From assembly GCF_003112735.1 (NCBI RefSeq), contig NZ_BFBR01000001.1, positions 62,001-126,000 on the forward strand: a stretch of 64,000 nucleotides of DNA. Reading direction: 5' to 3'. The notes beneath the pieces are model-generated. The model ran no database searches. It was not told the origin of the DNA and saw nothing but the letters and a program-made list of their open reading frames with translations. Positions 38,180-46,617 of this stretch are shown here, in pieces. Each line of letters starts with the position of its first letter. Position 1 is the first letter of the stretch. Origin of the DNA: Candidatus Phycosocius bacilliformis (GTDB lineage Bacteria; Pseudomonadota; Alphaproteobacteria; Caulobacterales; Aquidulcibacteraceae). Position numbers and translations under genes: made by a program.

Positions 38180-38743
38180 ATGGAAATGGTGCTGTGGGTC
38201 GGTATTCCGGTCGTCCTGATTTTCTTGATTGCTGGTCTCTACAATGGTTTGGTTGCATCTCGGCAGCGTTGCCTTCAAGGATGGGCAGACATTGATGCCG
38301 CCCTGCGCCAGCGTCATGATTTGGTTCCCAATCTGGTGGAGACAGTCAAAAGCTATGCTGCCCACGAGTCTGGCACCCTCAGCGCGGTCATCGCCGCCCG
38401 TGCGGGAGCCTTGGACGCAAGCGCCCCTGATCAGCTCGAAAAGGCTGAAAAGGTTCTGGCTGGCGCTCTGGGTAATCTGATGGCTGTGGCGGAGAATTAT
38501 CCCGATCTTAAAGCCAGCGCCAATTTCCAGACCTTGCAGGCTGAATTGGCTGACATTGAGGATAAACTTGCCGCATCACGTCGCGCCTATAATGCCGCGG
38601 TATCCCAATATAACACCGCGATCCAGTCTTTCCCAAGCAATGTTGTCGCTGGTGTATTCAACTTTAGCGAGCAGACCTATTTTGAACTCGATCGCCTCGA
38701 ACGCGCCAGCGTGAGTGCGGTTCCCAAAGTCAATTTCAGTTGA
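38180..38743 (+). CDS. LemA family protein
   Basis: A 187-residue protein: one N-terminal membrane helix (MVLWVGIPVVLIFLIAGLYN), then the LemA helical bundle with 'RQRCLQGWADIDAALRQRHD', 'LVPNLVETVKSYAAHES' and 'RRAYNAAVSQYNTAIQSFPS'. The C-terminus is exposed outside the cytoplasm. ATG at 38180 was preferred over 38171 because AGAGG would otherwise touch the start. Divergent from DUF3137. Confidence 0.92.
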   Translation: MEMVLWVGIPVVLIFLIAGLYNGLVASRQRCLQGWADIDAALRQRHDLVPNLVETVKSYAAHESGTLSAVIAARAGALDASAPDQLEKAEKVLAGALGNLMAVAENYPDLKASANFQTLQAELADIEDKLAASRRAYNAAVSQYNTAIQSFPSNVVAGVFNFSEQTYFELDRLERASVSAVPKVNFS

Positions 38744-38858
38744 TCCCCGCCTATAAAGAACAGGTAAATAACCAGCCCGTAATCTGATCAGATTTGGAAG
38801 AATGAACCTTAAACTTTGTTTGCTACGGGTCATTCTTTCTTTCAACGGAGAAGATTCC

Positions 38859-39272
38859 ATGTGGCCTCGTAATCAATCAGTTGGCGCCGGCGGTGGGCGT
38901 AGCACGGCACCGGGCGGCGGACTGTATACAGGCCCCGGCGGCGGACGATCCAAAGAGCCGGGGGGCGGTCTGTATGATGGTCCGGGCGGCGGGCTCTATC
39001 GAGGACCCGGCGGCGGCCTGTCGAATGGAAAGGGTGGCGGCTTAAGCACTGCACCGGGTGGTGGTCTTTATACCGGCCCTGGTGGCGGCCTCTATGAAGG
39101 TCCCGGCGGCGGGCTGTATCGCGGCATTGGCGGGGGCGCTTACGCTGGCCCTGAAGCGCCGATTTACATGAGCAATATCCCCCCATGGGATGTGTTCTTG
39201 CAGATCCTGTGCGAGGATTATCCCCAGTATGCGCATTTGGCCTATCGCATCGAAAACGCGATAAGGCTGTAG
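38859..39272 (+). CDS. Gly-rich octapeptide-repeat protein
   Basis: A 137-residue protein starting at 38859, with GGAG nine bases upstream. Residues about 8-98 are eleven near-repeats of an eight-residue unit of the form PGGGLY-x-G, with LY alternating with LS or RS and a variable seventh position. A globular C-terminus follows ('APIYMSNIPPWDVFLQILCE' and more). No signal peptide or membrane helix is seen. Similar proteins ending with YMSNIPPW occur in alphaproteobacteria, but no function is known to me. Confidence 0.75.
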   Translation: MWPRNQSVGAGGGRSTAPGGGLYTGPGGGRSKEPGGGLYDGPGGGLYRGPGGGLSNGKGGGLSTAPGGGLYTGPGGGLYEGPGGGLYRGIGGGAYAGPEAPIYMSNIPPWDVFLQILCEDYPQYAHLAYRIENAIRL

Positions 39273-39294
39273 ACCTTCCTGCATGCACCCAAAG

Positions 39295-39330
39295 AAAAAG
39301 GGCATTACCGACCGCGGTGATGCCCTTTTT
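39295..39330. terminator. Bidirectional terminator
   Basis: AAAAAGGGCAT and ATGCCCTTTTT form an 11-bp stem with a GC-rich 14-base loop. It lies between the rightward repeat protein and the leftward OmpW gene, serving both. Confidence 0.88.
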
Positions 39331-39354
39331 CCGTTTTGGGAAGACTTGGGACAG

Positions 39355-39999
39355 TTAGAATTTGTAGCCAATCCCCACCGACGCCACCCAGGGGTCTAGC
39401 GTGACTTTGGACTTCAACGCCCCAAAATTAATATTGGCATCGGTCTCAAAGGCGATATGCTTGAGGTCGACATTCACCGACCAAGGCCCCGTGGTGGCAA
39501 CATCAGCCCCCAGTTGCACGGCATAGCCAAAATCATCCTTCAGATCGACATTAAAGCCGTTCTTGCCATCTTCGGAGGCAAACCAGATATAGGTCAGACC
39601 AGCACCGATATAGGGCGAGATGCGCGCGTCAGAATTGAAATGATATTTGGCTGTCAAAGTGGGTGGTACGTGCCATAGCTCTGCCACCTCGACATTCGTC
39701 GACCCGCCCACAGCCTTGACCTTGTGATTGCCTGATCCGGCGATCAACTCGAAGGAGACTTTGGGGTTGAGATAATATTCCAGCCCAATGGTTGGAACAA
39801 AGGAATCATTGACCTTCACATTCAGGCCCGTCGCAGCCCCAGCGGCAGTCAGGATCGAGCCGCTTTCGTCTGGGACAATCCCGGTCAGGCGGACATCCAG
39901 CTTAATGGTTCCAGCGTCAGGCTTCTTGAAGTCCTGCGCAGTGGCGGTGGTGCCTACCAGCGCGGCTGCGGCGATCGCCGTGATCAAAAGTTTCTTCAT
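39355..39999 (-). CDS. OmpW family outer-membrane protein
   Basis: A 214-residue protein with a signal peptide (MKKLLITAIAAAALVGTTATAQ) and an eight-strand barrel. OmpW motifs include 'FVPTIGLEYYLNPKVSFELI', 'WHVPPTLTAKYHFNSDARIS', 'PYIGAGLTYIWF' and the C-terminal 'DPWVASVGIGYKF'. It is expected to conduct small hydrophobic molecules across the outer membrane. The ATG at 39999 fits the signal peptide. Confidence 0.92.
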   Translation of the reverse strand: MKKLLITAIAAAALVGTTATAQDFKKPDAGTIKLDVRLTGIVPDESGSILTAAGAATGLNVKVNDSFVPTIGLEYYLNPKVSFELIAGSGNHKVKAVGGSTNVEVAELWHVPPTLTAKYHFNSDARISPYIGAGLTYIWFASEDGKNGFNVDLKDDFGYAVQLGADVATTGPWSVNVDLKHIAFETDANINFGALKSKVTLDPWVASVGIGYKF

Positions 40000-40152
40000 A
40001 TGCGTCCCCTCATGGTGGTCAGTCTCAAACAATTTCTGAGAACGCTGATCCTTTTGGGGCGGCGGCGGGTGTGTTTCCAGTTGACGATTTGCCGCGCGAC
40101 GGGGTGACGCATGCGTCATTTTTATTATGCTCTCAGGAGTGAAGGCATATGC

Positions 40153-40614
40153 TTACGGACGCGGACGGACCAGAAGCGCTAATGCATCGGCCAGTTGGTC
40201 AGCCTCACCCTGATTGAGGTGAACAGTGATATGTGTGTGGATTGCGTTGGCATAAACGGGCCACATGGTCTGACGCAGGAGGCGACCCGCATCAGTCAAA
40301 CGGATCATTTGTCCGCGCCCATCGCCTGGGCAGCGACAGCGGGCGACGTGACCAGCAGCCTCAAGCCGATCGAGCAGACGGGAAAGATTATATTGCGCCA
40401 ACAGCATGGCGCGTTCGAGTTCAAACGGGCGTAACCCCTCCTCGCCAGCTTGTTCCAATTCCCACAGGGCGTCATACCAGATCAGCGGCGGCAATCCGGC
40501 GGCTTTCAGATCGGCTTCGACAGCTGCCATGGTTTGTTGGCCGGCTTGCACAAGGCGCTTCCACACCCGAACCCCGGCATTGGCGTCAGCTTGTGCAGCT
40601 TGTTTGATCGTCAT
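40153..40614 (-). CDS. MarR-family regulator
   Basis: A 153-residue protein with a winged helix: 'WYDALWELEQAGEEGLRPFE', 'YNLSRLLDRLEAAGHVARCR' and the wing 'CPGDGRGQMIRLTDAGR'. It is divergent from a glutathione transferase gene, and the 95-base gap holds two identical palindromes. MarR proteins normally repress such divergent genes until a ligand binds. Two Cys residues (CRC) near the wing could make it redox-sensitive, which is speculation. Confidence 0.88.
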   Translation of the reverse strand: MTIKQAAQADANAGVRVWKRLVQAGQQTMAAVEADLKAAGLPPLIWYDALWELEQAGEEGLRPFELERAMLLAQYNLSRLLDRLEAAGHVARCRCPGDGRGQMIRLTDAGRLLRQTMWPVYANAIHTHITVHLNQGEADQLADALALLVRPRP

Positions 40615-40630
40615 GCCTTAACTTGTGCAC

Positions 40631-40697
40631 GATTAATGCAATTGCATCAAGATTGACAGTCAAAGCTGGCGCAGTTAGATTAATGCAATTGCATCTA
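40631..40697. promoter_or_regulatory. Two identical palindromic operators for the MarR/GST pair
   Basis: GATTAATGCAATTGCATC occurs at 40631-40648 and again at 40678-40695. Each contains the perfect 12-bp palindrome ATGCAATTGCAT (40636-40647 and 40683-40694), with centres 47 bp apart. They fit MarR dimer sites; one lies next to the marR start and the other next to the GST start. Confidence 0.8.
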
Positions 40698-40709
40698 TCG
40701 GAGACAGCT

Positions 40710-41378
40710 ATGTCAACACCTCCCCTCAAATTAATCAGCCACCCATTGTGCCCTTATGTTCAAAGGGCTGTTATTGCGCTTATCGAAAAAAATGTGCCGT
40801 TTGAGCGAATTGACATCGACCTTGCCCAAAAGCCTGACTGGTTTTTGGCCATCTCGCCGCTCGGAAAGACGCCGGTTCTGCTCGTGGGGGACCGGGCTGT
40901 CTTTGAAAGTGCTGTCATTCTTGAATATTTGGAAGAGACACAGCCCAACCCACTCCACCCGGTTGACGCCCTCACGCGGGCTGAACATCGCGCGTGGATC
41001 GAGTTCGGATCAGCTATATTGGCAGATATTGCCGGCCTGTATAATGCCGCAGATGAGGCAGGCTTGGCGGCCAAGCTTGACAGCCTGACCGCTAAATTTT
41101 CCCAGCTCGAGAAAGTTCTTGCCGAAGGACCTTTTTTCGCAGGCACGCAATTCAGCTTGGTTGATGCGGTCTTTGGCCCGATCTTTCGCTATTTTGATAC
41201 ATTTGATGAGCTAACTGGCATTGGGGTCTTTGATCAGACACCCAAGGTTCGAGCTTGGCGCGAAGCCTTAAGGCACCGTTCCTCCATCAAACAAGCGGTC
41301 AGCTCAGACTATGGCACCCGCTTGCGTGCGTTTCTGGCGGCCCGGCCATCGGCCTTGGCCGCCCGCCTCCGCGCCTAG
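40710..41378 (+). CDS. Glutathione S-transferase family protein
   Basis: A 222-residue protein with an N-terminal thioredoxin-like domain ('[20 protein letters not shown]') carrying a CPYV motif, the cis-Pro in 'GKTPVLLV' and '[11 protein letters not shown]'. A helical C-terminal domain follows. The CPYV cysteine suggests glutathionyl-reducing or beta/omega-like chemistry. It starts at 40710 with GGAG upstream. Regulation by the divergent MarR protein is likely. Confidence 0.88.
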   Translation: MSTPPLKLISHPLCPYVQRAVIALIEKNVPFERIDIDLAQKPDWFLAISPLGKTPVLLVGDRAVFESAVILEYLEETQPNPLHPVDALTRAEHRAWIEFGSAILADIAGLYNAADEAGLAAKLDSLTAKFSQLEKVLAEGPFFAGTQFSLVDAVFGPIFRYFDTFDELTGIGVFDQTPKVRAWREALRHRSSIKQAVSSDYGTRLRAFLAARPSALAARLRA

Positions 41379-42157
41379 ATAGCGCGCTCAACCATCATGG
41401 TCTTGATCTCGCCAATGGCTTTGGCGGGATTGAGGCCCTTGGGGCAGACTTGGGCGCAATTCATGATGGTATGGCACCGATAGAGCCGGAAGGGGTCTTC
41501 CAGATTATCCAAACGCTTGCCCTTTTCCTCATCCCGGCTGTCGATCAGCCAGCGATAGGCTTGCAAGAGAACAGCCGGGCCTAAATAGCGGTCGCCATTC
41601 CACCAGTAAGATGGGCAAGACGTTGAGCAACAGGCGCAGAGAATGCACTCATAAAGTCCATCCATCTTGGCACGATCTTCTGGGCTCTGCTTCCACTCCT
41701 TTTCAGGGGCAGGCGTCGTGGTCTGCATGAAGGGCTCAATCGAGGCATATTGGGCATAGAAACTGGTAAGGTCGGGCACCAAGTCCTTGATCACAGGCAT
41801 ATGCGGCAGCGGGCTAACAGCAATTGTGTCGCCAGGGATTTCATCATGGCCCCTGGTACAGGCCAATGTGTTGCGCCCGCCGATATTCATCGCACACGAC
41901 CCGCACACGCCTTCACGGCACGAGCGGCGGAACGTCAAGGTCGCATCCATCGTGCTCTTGATGTGGATCAGCGCGTCAAGCACCATTGGCCCGCATTGGT
42001 CGACCGCCACATCATAGGTATCCCAGCGCGGGTTCTGCCCGGTTTCAGGATCGTAGCGATAGATTTTGAAGGTCCGGACTTTTTTCGCATCCTTCGGGGC
42101 AGGATAATGCTTGCCCTTGGTCACACGGGAGTTGGCTGGAAGCGTCAATTGGACCAT
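41375..42157 (-). CDS. sdhB: Succinate dehydrogenase iron-sulfur subunit
   Basis: A 260-residue protein with the three cluster motifs of SdhB: '[15 protein letters not shown]' for [2Fe-2S], '[16 protein letters not shown]' for [4Fe-4S], and '[17 protein letters not shown]' for [3Fe-4S]/[4Fe-4S]. It carries electrons from SdhA-FAD to quinone in the inner membrane. Length is normal. No sdhA, sdhC or sdhD lies beside it: odc is upstream and the convergent GST gene overlaps its end by four bases. Confidence 0.95.
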   Translation of the reverse strand: MVQLTLPANSRVTKGKHYPAPKDAKKVRTFKIYRYDPETGQNPRWDTYDVAVDQCGPMVLDALIHIKSTMDATLTFRRSCREGVCGSCAMNIGGRNTLACTRGHDEIPGDTIAVSPLPHMPVIKDLVPDLTSFYAQYASIEPFMQTTTPAPEKEWKQSPEDRAKMDGLYECILCACCSTSCPSYWWNGDRYLGPAVLLQAYRWLIDSRDEEKGKRLDNLEDPFRLYRCHTIMNCAQVCPKGLNPAKAIGEIKTMMVERAI

Positions 42158-42259
42158 GCGACGGGTTTCCTCATTCCGATAACAACGGCTTTGACATAGT
42201 CCAAGTCTATTGCTTCGGCAAAGGGTTAGCGCCCATGGCTTACAGTGGGCCTACCTACC

Positions 42260-42298
42260 CCAGCCCGGCACGGCCAACCCACCGATTCAACGGGCTGG
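42260..42298 (-). terminator. Possible terminator hairpin after odc
   Basis: CCAGCCCG and CGGGCTGG form an 8-bp stem around a 23-base loop between the odc stop and the sdhB start. There is no T-run, so it is uncertain. Confidence 0.3.
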
Positions 42299-42309
42299 CC
42301 GAGGGTGCA

Positions 42310-43506
42310 TCAGGCCTGAGCCAAGCAGGCGGGACCGGCGTCCTGATCAAGGTTCTTTGGGAACATGGAGGCATGGGGTGCATCCTCGGCCACCACGTCG
42401 ATCCGCTCACCATAACCGTTGAACTGGGTTGCCATTGCCACGCCATAGGCCCCCAGCATGCCAATCTCGATCCAGTCGCCTTCGTCGATGTCAGACGGCA
42501 GCACAAACGGGCCCTTAGCGGCGTCCAGCGAGTCGCACGTCGGACCATAGAAGCGGAAATCAGCCAATTTGGCCGATCCTGTGCGGTCAGGACGGATCAA
42601 GGCCACCGGATATTGCCAATGAACATGGGTGGCGTCGAACAAATTCCCATAGGCCCCGTCATTGATGTAAAGGGCATCGCCCTTCCGCAAATCGACTTTG
42701 ACCACGATGGAGGTCGCCTCAGCCACCAGAGCTCGGCCAGGTTCTGCCCACAGACGGCAATTCATCGTCACCGGCATGGCATCGAACACGCGGTGGATTT
42801 CATCGAGGAAATGCTGCATTGGCGGAGGAGTCATCCCCGGATAGATCGAGGGGAAGCCGCCGCCAACATCGACGACATCCACTGTCACACCGGCCTGCAC
42901 GATCAGGCGGGAGGCTTGCTGAAGGGCGGCCCGCCACGCATTTGGGTTCATGCATTGGCTGCCCACATGGAAGCTGACACCCAAATCTTCTTGTGTGGCC
43001 GCACGGGCACGGCGCAGCAGGGTGACAGCCTCATCGCCCGCAACACCGAACTTGGCTTCCAGTTTGAGATTCGCATCGGCATTGGACACACCCAGCCGCA
43101 CGATTAATGTGAGGTCATCTGCACCTTGGGTCTCATCGAGAATCTTTTGCAATTCTTCAAGACTATCGAGCGCAAAGGTCCGACAGCCATAATCGAAATA
43201 GGCCTGCCGGATGGCCGCACGGCTCTTGACCGGATGCATGAACGCCAAAGTCGCTGTTGGAAAAAGGCCGCGCACCAAAGCACATTCTGCCACCGAGGCC
43301 ACGTCGAAATGGCGCACACCTTCTTGCCACAAGGCTTCAAGCACCCAGCGGGACGGATTGGCCTTCACGGCATAGAGAATATCGCCCTCGAATTCATCGA
43401 GGAACCAGCGCGCAGCCGCACGCACACGATGAGGACGGTTGACAGCCAGTGGCACGTCCGGACGCAGCTTCACGACAGCGTCGTGCGCAGAGTTGAAGTG
43501 ATCCAT
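42310..43506 (-). CDS. Ornithine decarboxylase (fold III, PLP)
   Basis: A 398-residue protein with the alanine-racemase-fold decarboxylase motifs: PLP lysine in 'LYAVKANPSRWVL', 'SFHVGSQC', 'VDVGGGFPSIYPG', 'EPGRALVAEA' and the active-site 'GPTCDSLD'. It makes putrescine from ornithine; lysine may also be used, as in lysine/ornithine decarboxylases. A 350-base leader with repeated boxes precedes it. Confidence 0.9.
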   Translation of the reverse strand: MDHFNSAHDAVVKLRPDVPLAVNRPHRVRAAARWFLDEFEGDILYAVKANPSRWVLEALWQEGVRHFDVASVAECALVRGLFPTATLAFMHPVKSRAAIRQAYFDYGCRTFALDSLEELQKILDETQGADDLTLIVRLGVSNADANLKLEAKFGVAGDEAVTLLRRARAATQEDLGVSFHVGSQCMNPNAWRAALQQASRLIVQAGVTVDVVDVGGGFPSIYPGMTPPPMQHFLDEIHRVFDAMPVTMNCRLWAEPGRALVAEATSIVVKVDLRKGDALYINDGAYGNLFDATHVHWQYPVALIRPDRTGSAKLADFRFYGPTCDSLDAAKGPFVLPSDIDEGDWIEIGMLGAYGVAMATQFNGYGERIDVVAEDAPHASMFPKNLDQDAGPACLAQA

Positions 43507-43760
43507 GCGGACCCCCCTATGATCAATACCCAGGCCGGCGTTAGTCGGACATGCTAGGCCATGATCGGAAGCCCGATCACAACCCGGATGTAAGTCAGGT
43601 CCGCCCTTGGAAGCTTACGCCGGAAGCGGGGATGGAAGCCGCTGCCGTGTGGCCTGGGCCCGAGGGGGCGTTAGTGGACTGGATGCTGTTTCCAGGTCCG
43701 CCGGAAGCAGCGCGTATAAGGCTATTTTTCCGCCACGCAATAGGTTTTTTCACCCCATGA
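43507..43760 (-). promoter_or_regulatory. Structured leader of ornithine decarboxylase (speF-type RNA candidate)
   Basis: No gene occupies 43507-43856. Read toward odc, the leader holds two copies of GGCGGACCTG (43693-43702 and 43596-43605) and two copies of GTCC(G)ACTAACGCC (43667-43679 and 43537-43550). A perfect hairpin TGATCGG-GCTT-CCGATCA lies at 43562-43579. In alphaproteobacteria a conserved cis-regulatory speF motif precedes ornithine decarboxylase genes; this is the right position and length. The identity of the motif was not tested. Confidence 0.5.
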
Positions 43761-43856
43761 CAGAACGGGGCTTTGACCGGACCCAGTGCAAGAAGGTCGA
43801 GCCAAGGTGCGCGGGGACTTCACAGACTGAAAATGCCCATCAAATCGGGGGCAATT

Positions 43857-44360
43857 CTAGATTTTTGTCATTTTATCTTTGCGCCGTTCGGCCCCGCCAT
43901 AATTGGGATCCGGGCGACGGCGACGGTCAGGACCAAAGTAATTCTTGCTCTTCACAAAGCTTCTGGGCTTGTTCACGATCAAGGTCAGCCGTTCCATTAG
44001 GCTTTTGGCCGTCACCGGCTTGACCAGAAACTCATTCACCCCAGCATCGCGGGCGGCGTTCACGCGCGACCGCTCGGAATGGCCTGTGATCATGATGATA
44101 GGCAGGAAGGGGTTCGGGCTGTCTTCGCTGGTGCGCACCATTTTGGTGAACTCCACCCCGTCGATCAACGGCATTGCCAAATCAACCAGCAACAAATCAA
44201 TGCTTGTTGAGCGCAGATACTCGAAGGCTTCAACCGGTTCAGAGGCTTCCTTAATATCGGTGACGCCCGCAGCCCGCAGCAATTCCTTTAGAATCCCCCG
44301 CATGTGCTGGTTGTCGTCGACGATCAGGATCGTAATCGGGATTGACGTCGAGGCGGCCAA
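43857..44360 (-). CDS. CheY-like receiver protein with FGPDRRR tail
   Basis: A protein of about 167 residues. It is a receiver domain: acidic pair in 'ILIVDDNQHM', phospho-acceptor Asp in 'DLLLVDLAMPLIDG', Thr in 'IIMITGHS' and Lys in 'FLVKPVT'. It ends with 'NYFGPDRRRRPDPNYGGAER', a basic tail typical of alphaproteobacterial single-domain receivers. No output domain. The start is uncertain: TTG at 44360 has GGAG ten bases upstream, and no good ATG exists before the receiver. Confidence 0.85.
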   Translation of the reverse strand: MAASTSIPITILIVDDNQHMRGILKELLRAAGVTDIKEASEPVEAFEYLRSTSIDLLLVDLAMPLIDGVEFTKMVRTSEDSPNPFLPIIMITGHSERSRVNAARDAGVNEFLVKPVTAKSLMERLTLIVNKPRSFVKSKNYFGPDRRRRPDPNYGGAERRKDKMTKI

Positions 44361-44692
44361 AACACGGGTTCTCCAAACTCGCGCCACTGATAACTCAAGA
44401 AACTTGAAGCGCAAGGGTAGCGCATCAGAACTACTCAACAGTAAATGACAGTCAAGTAGATACAGACAATCCTATGATTGAAAAAAGACGTGGACCGGGC
44501 ACACATATTCGCCAGATATAAAGACGATCGAAAACTTTCTCACGACCTGTGTCCAGCGGAGAATCAGAAAGTGTGTCACGCATCCAGGCAAAGGTTGCGC
44601 CATCCAGCGCCTTGAACCCTGGCACCAACCAGCCTTATGACATCTGCACCCAACCAAACACGGTTGAAACAAGGTCAGGATGGGTCAACGAT
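44361..44692. other. Divergent intergenic region without recognised genes
   Basis: A 332-base stretch between the leftward receiver gene and the rightward HAD gene. In-frame extensions of both genes enter it, but without supporting motifs or ribosome-binding sites. It presumably contains both promoters. I see no strong repeat, hairpin with T-run or RNA gene. Confidence 0.5.
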
Positions 44693-45370
44693 ATGACGGG
44701 CAAGCAAGCGCAGACGTGGCAGGCCGTAATTTGGGACTTTGGCGGGGTGCTGACATCGTCGCCCTTTGAAGCTTTCGCACGCTTCGAACGCGACAGCGAT
44801 CTACCGGTCGACTTCATTCGCCGTGTGAATAGCGTTCAGCCCGACACCAATGCTTGGGCCAAATTTGAACGTGCCGAGATTGACGCGTCCCAATTCGACA
44901 AATTGTTTCGGGCTGAGAGTGCCGCCCTTGGCCATGAGGTCTCCGGCAAAGCGGTGCTGTCATTGCTATCGGGAGATTTGCGCCCCAGAGCCATTGCGGC
45001 GCTAAAGTCATTGAAGGGCCAGTATAAACTTGGTTGCATTACCAACAATGTGCCAACAGGCCATGGGGCCGGCATGGCAGGTAGCGTTGAGAAAGCGGAG
45101 GCTGTAAGCCAAGTTCTGCGGGTATTTGATCATGTGATCGAAAGCTCAAAGCTTGGCATTCGCAAGCCAGACCCGCGCATCTACGCCCTCATGTGCGAGA
45201 CGTTAGCGGTTGATCCTGCTGCCTGCATCTATCTGGATGATCTGGGAATCAACCTCAAGCCGGCCAAAGCGATGGGTATGGCCACGATAAAGGTTATTTC
45301 AGAGGGACAATTGCTGCAGGATCTGGGGGCGTTACTTGGACAGGAATTGCTCGGCCGCAATGCGAATTAA
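44693..45370 (+). CDS. HAD-family hydrolase
   Basis: A 225-residue protein with HAD motifs: nucleophile region 'AVIWDFGGVLTSSP' (the DFGGV form), 'LGCITNNVPTG', Lys in 'ESSKLGIRKPDPRIY' and 'CIYLDDLGINLKPAKAMGM'. This pattern is typical of the epoxide-hydrolase N-terminal-like/haloacid dehalogenase branch. Substrate unknown. The start at 44693 immediately precedes the domain. Confidence 0.85.
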   Translation: MTGKQAQTWQAVIWDFGGVLTSSPFEAFARFERDSDLPVDFIRRVNSVQPDTNAWAKFERAEIDASQFDKLFRAESAALGHEVSGKAVLSLLSGDLRPRAIAALKSLKGQYKLGCITNNVPTGHGAGMAGSVEKAEAVSQVLRVFDHVIESSKLGIRKPDPRIYALMCETLAVDPAACIYLDDLGINLKPAKAMGMATIKVISEGQLLQDLGALLGQELLGRNAN

Positions 45371-45444
45371 GTCCCAGGCAGACCTTTAGGATATCCGACC
45401 CTGCACGGTTGATACCTGAGGCATGACGGCCGCAAGCCCGACTT

Positions 45445-46401
45445 TCAAGCCGAACACGATCCACCACCCAATACGCAGAATTTTGCACAATGGGGATGGT
45501 TGAGGCGAACCTGTTGGCGACTACCGGCCAAGGTTTGGCCCATTTCAAAATCGGGTTCATAGGGCAAGAGGGTGCACGGCAAGACAACCGGCGCGTCCGC
45601 GCCTTTGCGTTTGACCACCATACGAGAGCTGGCACACATCAAGCCAGTGGGGTCCACACCCAAAATGCCCCAGCAGGCGGGTGTGATTTCGGGCACATCA
45701 ACCCGAGCGTCCATTTCTGGAAACAAGACCAATGAAAGCGGGGCGTTGGGCTCAATCGGCCAATTATGCTGCGCAATCAGCCCTGCAAACCCCGCGCGGC
45801 TCTCAGCGTCGGTTTCTCCCCACAAGGTTCGGCCGGCAATCGCGAGCTTCGCGCCTTGCCGCGCGAGCCAGTCCATACCGCGACAGGTCTCGGCAAAGGA
45901 CCCTGGTCCGCGTTCTTCATCATGGCGCGCCTCTTGCCAATGGTCGATGCTGACCCGAAACGTGAGGCGGTTGCCATAAAGCCCAATCAGTCGCTTTAAG
46001 TCTGCTTGCAGACGTGGCCGCATCATCGGCCGCATTGCATTTGTCAGAACCAGCACCTCGTGACCGTCGGCCAAAGCCATCTCGATCAAGGCAGTAATGT
46101 CTGGATTCATGAAAGGCTCACCCCCGGTAAAGCCGATCTCGATCGGGTCCGGCTGCAGGTGCTTCAAGTCGGTCAGAAAGGGGGCCACGTCTGCTGGTGT
46201 CAGATAGACAAGCCGATCATTGGTTGGCGAACTTTCAATATAACAATTGACGCAGGTGATATTGCACAATGTCCCGGTATTGAACCACAAGGTTTTGAAC
46301 CGATCGAAGTCCACAAAAGCTCGGTCCTCGCCCTTCGCCGTCCGCACAGGATCTTTAAACTTTAAGGGTGAAAGCGGCGGAGCTGTCAGGGTATCAGTCA
46401 T
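45445..46401 (-). CDS. Orphan radical SAM enzyme
   Basis: A 318-residue protein with the radical SAM cluster motif C-x3-C-x2-C ('LCNITCVNCYIESSP') and the SAM-contact 'IEIGFTGGEPFMN'. The C-terminus is Cys-rich ('CAKFCVLGGGSC'), and further Cys occur at 'CWGILG', 'MCASS' and 'LPCTLL', suggesting an auxiliary iron-sulfur cluster. No precursor peptide or pathway gene lies nearby, so the substrate is unknown. It is divergent from the AraC-amylase operon. Confidence 0.88.
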   Translation of the reverse strand: MTDTLTAPPLSPLKFKDPVRTAKGEDRAFVDFDRFKTLWFNTGTLCNITCVNCYIESSPTNDRLVYLTPADVAPFLTDLKHLQPDPIEIGFTGGEPFMNPDITALIEMALADGHEVLVLTNAMRPMMRPRLQADLKRLIGLYGNRLTFRVSIDHWQEARHDEERGPGSFAETCRGMDWLARQGAKLAIAGRTLWGETDAESRAGFAGLIAQHNWPIEPNAPLSLVLFPEMDARVDVPEITPACWGILGVDPTGLMCASSRMVVKRKGADAPVVLPCTLLPYEPDFEMGQTLAGSRQQVRLNHPHCAKFCVLGGGSCSA

Positions 46402-46617
46402 CACAAGTCCAGCATGGGATATTGAGGAACAGCCTATGCCACATATGGGCAGGACCGTCCAATCTGCATTGAGATGAAGGCCTTAGACGGGTTACGAGGG
46501 AACAATGACGTCCGTTACACTGGCTGCGCGATTATGGGCGCAGCCGCTTCAAGGCTTCACAACCTCGTCACGGCTGCCTGCCTTGCCCATGTGTTCATTT
46601 CACGCCATGGTGGAGAC

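Noticed and set aside
38880-39130. CRISPR or minisatellite signal
   Set aside because: The 24-base periodicity reflects an in-frame Gly-rich octapeptide repeat with a good start site; there are no unique spacers.
42235-43107. A 290-codon plus-strand frame opposite ornithine decarboxylase
   Set aside because: All PLP-decarboxylase motifs are on the minus strand; the plus frame is a shadow.
45445-46401. RiPP biosynthesis cluster around the radical SAM gene
   Set aside because: No short precursor gene, exporter or peptidase lies beside it; neighbours are HAD hydrolase and AraC-amylase genes.
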